Source: Cryobacterium sp. MLB-32
GTDB taxonomy: Bacteria > Actinomycetota > Actinomycetes > Actinomycetales > Microbacteriaceae
Reading direction: 5' to 3'
Assembly (NCBI RefSeq): GCF_000738085.1
Contig: NZ_JPRS01000129.1
Coordinates: 1 to 32,098, forward strand
DNA: 32,098 nt
The notes beneath the pieces were generated by a model. That model made no database searches. It was not told the DNA's origin and was given only the letters and a program-made list of their open reading frames with translations. A program made the translations under genes and the position numbers. How positions within the stretch are numbered: position 1 is the first letter of the stretch; each line of letters begins with the position of its first letter. Below are positions 29,401-32,098 of the stretch, one piece after another.

Positions 29401-32098
29401 CGCGTCGGCTGCCGCGTGCCGCGCGCATTCCTGCCGTGGCGACGCTTCCGCCGCATCCGCTTTCTGGCCTCGACCCCGCCTTCTCCCGGCTCGTCACCGT
29501 GCCCGAAAGCGGCGCCGGCCACGACCGTACCTGGCACATCCTCGACAACGGGCAGACCCTCGCGGCCCTGGGTGTCGAACCGGTCGGTACCATCCTCTGT
29601 GTGCACGGCAACCCGACGTGGTCCTACCTGTGGCGCCGGCTCGTCAGCCAGGCGACGGATGCCGCGGCGAACGGCCAGGAGGCCTGGCGCGTGATCGCCG
29701 TCGACCAGCTCGACATGGGGTTCTCTGAGCGCACGGGCGTGCCCCGTCCCCTCGCCCGACGCGTGAGCGACCTCGCCGACCTCACCGATCACCTGGGCGT
29801 CAACGGCCCGGTCGTGACGTTCGGGCACGACTGGGGCGGATCGATCTCCCTCGGCTGGGCGCTCGACCACCCCGATCAGCTCGCCGGGGTGATGCTGCTC
29901 AACACCGCCGTGCACCAGCCAGAAGAACATGCCGTGCCGGCGCCGCTGCGGCTCGCGCTCGGCAAGGGAATTCTCGGCGCGGCCACCGTGGTCACGCCCG
30001 CGTTCCTCGAGACGACGCTCGCCCTCGCGCACCCGGCACTCGATGCCGAGGTGAAGACCGGCTACCGCGCCCCGTATCGCGGTGCCGCCCGCCGCGGTGG
30101 TATCGGGGCCTTCGTCGCCGATATCCCGATCGATGCCGCCCATGAGAGTTCCCCGGAACTCGACCGCATCGCGGCCGGGCTCGAGGCGCTCGAGGTGCCG
30201 GCTCTCATGCTTTGGGGCCCGCGCGACCCGATCTTCAGCGATCTCTATCTCGACGACCTACTCGGCCGACTGCCCCAGGCCGACGTGCACCGCTTCGAGG
30301 GGTGCGGGCACCTGCTCGCCGAAGACGCCGACTACGCCGGCGCTGCGCTGACCTGGCTCGCTGACCTCGGCCTCGAGCCCTTCGTCCCGCCCATCCCGCT
30401 GGTCGAGGCCCCGGTCTCGACGGGCTCGACCCAAGCGCTGGTCGAGGCGCGACGAAGGAGCGATCGAGACCCCGCAAGCCAATCCTCGGACCCGACGCGC
30501 CTCGCGGGGTCTCGATCGCTCGTGCCTCGCGCCTCGACCGGCGGTTCCCACGATGGGTCTCGATCGCTCGTGCCTCGCGCCTCGACCGGCGGTTCCCGCG
30601 CGGCGGCCTGGGCCACCGGAACCCGCCCGCTGTGGCACTACCTCGACGAACTGCGCGACAGCGACGAGACCGCCCTCGTCGACATGGCTCCCCGCTCCGG
30701 CCGCACGCTGGTCGTGAGCTGGCGGTTGCTCTCTCAGCGGGTGCGACGCCTCGCGGCAGGCCTCGACCGCATCGGCGTGCGGCACGGCGACCGGGTCTCC
30801 CTGCTTGTGCCTCCCGGGGCCGACCTCACCGCGGTGCTCTACGCCTGCGTGCGCATCGGAGCCATCGTGGTGGTGGCGGATGCCGGCCTCGGCCTGCGCG
30901 GGCTGACCCGCGCCGTGCGCGGCGCACGCCCCGACTTCGTGATCGGTGCCGCACCTGGCCTGGCGGCCGCCCGCGCCCTCGGCTGGCCCGGCACCAAGAT
31001 CGCCACGGCCCGTTTTCCCACCGCGATGGCCAGAACCCTGGGCGTTGAACACACCCTCGCCGAACTGATCGAGCTCGGCGCCGACGAATGTCTTCCCGCC
31101 GCACCCGGCCCGGACGACACCGCGGCGGTGCTCTTCACCTCCGGTTCGACCGGCCCGGCCAAGGGCGTCGTCTACACGCACGGGCAGCTCTCCGCGGTCG
31201 CGGTCGCGCTCTTCGCTCAGTACGGCGTCGGGGTGGGCACCGGGCTCGTGGCCGGCTTCGCGCCCTTCGCCCTGCTCGGCCCCGCTCTCGGCGCGCGCTC
31301 GGTGACCCCCGACATGGACGTGACCTCGCCCAAGACGCTCACGGCCACCGCGGTTGCGGCCGCCGTGGCCGCGATTGATGCTACCGTGGTGTTCCTCTCC
31401 CCGGCCGCGCTCGCAAACGTGGTGGCCACGGCCGAGGCCTTGACCCCTGCCGACCACTCCGCGCTCGTCGGCGTGCGCACGTTCCTCTCCGCTGGAGCTC
31501 CGGTGTCCGAGCCCCTGCTGGCGGCCGCCAGCCGGCTGATGCCCAACGCGAGCGCACATACCCCGTACGGCATGACGGAGGGACTGCTGATGGCTGACAT
31601 CTCCCTTGAGGGCATCCGCGCCGCAGCGCAGGCAGACAACGGCGTGGGCGGAGTGTGCGTGGGCGTCGGCGCGGCGACCACGCAGATCCGCCTGTCCGCA
31701 CTTGACGGGCACGGCGAGGCCACCGGCGAACCGAGCGAGCAGGCCGACGTGACGGGCGAGATCCTCGTCTCGGCGCCGCACGTGAAAGACCACTACGACC
31801 GGCTGTGGGTCACCGACCGGGCCAGTCGCCGTGCGGTCCCCGCGGGCGCCCGTTGGCACCGCACGGGTGACGTCGGCCACCTCGACTCCGAGGGCCGTCT
31901 CTGGGTCGAGGGTCGGCTGCCGCACGTGATCGTGACCGCCTCTGGTGTCGTGACGCCGGTGGGCCCGGAGCAGCGGATCGAATCCGTGGCCGGCGTCGGG
32001 CGCGCTGCGGTCGTCGGCGTGGGACCGGTCGGCACAGAGCAGGTCGTCGCCATCGTGGAGACGGTGCCGGGGGTCCGGCGCGTGGCGTTGCGTCGGCG
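29397..32098 (+). CDS. oleBC: OleBC fusion: beta-lactone decarboxylase plus beta-lactone synthetase (3' end cut by window)
   Basis: About 900 residues are visible and the frame stays open to the window edge. OleB (about 1-335) is a haloalkane-dehalogenase-like hydrolase: HGNPTWSYLWRRL, nucleophile Asp145 in FGHDWGGS, the WGPRDPIF segment, and His in EGCGHLLAED. It removes CO2 from the beta-lactone to give the cis-olefin. OleC (from about 403) is an ANL-type adenylating enzyme with the P-loop FTSGSTGPAKG (580-590) and the later YGMTEG and RTGDVGHLD motifs. It closes the beta-hydroxy acid to the lactone. Such OleBC fusions are known from actinobacteria. The linker (about 335-402) is odd: it is encoded by dispersed-repeat DNA and reads GSRSLVPRASTGGS twice. 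The GTG start overlaps the oleA stop. Confidence 0.93.
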   Translation, partial: MTRRLPRAARIPAVATLPPHPLSGLDPAFSRLVTVPESGAGHDRTWHILDNGQTLAALGVEPVGTILCVHGNPTWSYLWRRLVSQATDAAANGQEAWRVIAVDQLDMGFSERTGVPRPLARRVSDLADLTDHLGVNGPVVTFGHDWGGSISLGWALDHPDQLAGVMLLNTAVHQPEEHAVPAPLRLALGKGILGAATVVTPAFLETTLALAHPALDAEVKTGYRAPYRGAARRGGIGAFVADIPIDAAHESSPELDRIAAGLEALEVPALMLWGPRDPIFSDLYLDDLLGRLPQADVHRFEGCGHLLAEDADYAGAALTWLADLGLEPFVPPIPLVEAPVSTGSTQALVEARRRSDRDPASQSSDPTRLAGSRSLVPRASTGGSHDGSRSLVPRASTGGSRAAAWATGTRPLWHYLDELRDSDETALVDMAPRSGRTLVVSWRLLSQRVRRLAAGLDRIGVRHGDRVSLLVPPGADLTAVLYACVRIGAIVVVADAGLGLRGLTRAVRGARPDFVIGAAPGLAAARALGWPGTKIATARFPTAMARTLGVEHTLAELIELGADECLPAAPGPDDTAAVLFTSGSTGPAKGVVYTHGQLSAVAVALFAQYGVGVGTGLVAGFAPFALLGPALGARSVTPDMDVTSPKTLTATAVAAAVAAIDATVVFLSPAALANVVATAEALTPADHSALVGVRTFLSAGAPVSEPLLAAASRLMPNASAHTPYGMTEGLLMADISLEGIRAAAQADNGVGGVCVGVGAATTQIRLSALDGHGEATGEPSEQADVTGEILVSAPHVKDHYDRLWVTDRASRRAVPAGARWHRTGDVGHLDSEGRLWVEGRLPHVIVTASGVVTPVGPEQRIESVAGVGRAAVVGVGPVGTEQVVAIVETVPGVRRVALRR
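30413..30592. repeat. Dispersed inverted-repeat element, copy 4, inside oleBC
   Basis: The left arm at 30437-30475 (GGTCGAGGCGCGACG, then GAGCGATCGAGACC) faces right arms at 30504-30543 and 30555-30592. Each right arm contains GGTCTCGATCGCTCG and CCTCGCGCCTCGACCGGCGG. The lead-in GGTCTCGACGGGCTCGA plus CCAAGCGCT (30413-30438) matches the loci at 4358 and 14850. The interior AATCCTCGGACCCGACGCGC resembles the reverse complement of the internal module at 4404 and 14824. The element keeps the oleBC frame open and codes for the OleB-OleC linker. Confidence 0.9.

Noticed and set aside
30258-31925. A 555-residue minus-strand open frame across oleBC
   Set aside because: It is an antisense shadow. 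Its repeats (GRGARHERSRP) only reflect the repeat DNA in the OleBC linker.

Overview
The window is a high-GC chromosomal segment of an actinomycete, most likely Microbacteriaceae (a Cryobacterium/Leifsonia-like organism). This placement is inferred from five things: codon bias, leaderless genes preceded by TANNNT boxes, an LAxTG sorting signal, a DUF6325-sulfatase operon, and a two-domain PutA without a DNA-binding domain beside an oleA-oleBC pair. No rRNA, tRNA, CRISPR, phage or transposase gene was seen.

Layout. 42-1333 (-): a membrane-protein/GntR operon with a repeated TTGTGTCAA site at its promoter. 1566-3862 (+): hemB-hemL, successive steps of tetrapyrrole synthesis. 3998-9100: a small unknown protein, a DUF1304 membrane protein, an ABC-2 exporter pair, a PLP enzyme of the cysteine-desulfurase-like family, and the tRNA hydroxylase TrhO. 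9153-11934: a PEBP-like protein, an HSL-type esterase, a DUF2809 membrane protein and a LysE-family exporter. 12017-14714 (+): prpD-prpC of the methylcitrate pathway; prpB is missing between them and prpD appears frameshifted at its 3' end. 14953-17759: a hot-dog thioesterase, an SRPBCC protein and a CrtI/PYROXD2-like flavoenzyme. 18113-21159 (-): an operon of DUF6325, a 49-residue basic peptide and a large arylsulfatase. 21405-23312 (+): a secreted, sortase-anchored choice-of-anchor I protein. 23545-28196: a LysR regulator divergent from the bifunctional proline-catabolic enzyme. 28378-end (+): the long-chain olefin pair oleA and fused oleBC, cut by the window edge.

Two features run through the whole window. 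First, about ten genes start exactly or nearly six bases after a TANNNT box and have no Shine-Dalgarno sequence, so they are probably translated from leaderless mRNAs. Second, a dispersed GC-rich repeat with a conserved arm (core GGTCTCGATCGCTCG ... CTCGACCAGCGG) and an internal module occurs at four places. Three are just downstream of stop codons. The fourth lies in frame inside the OleB-OleC linker, where it is translated. The arm has no stop codon in any of six frames. This repeat family and its coding insertion are the most novel-looking element here. Several shorter unrelated minisatellites (14-31 bp units) fill other intergenic gaps.
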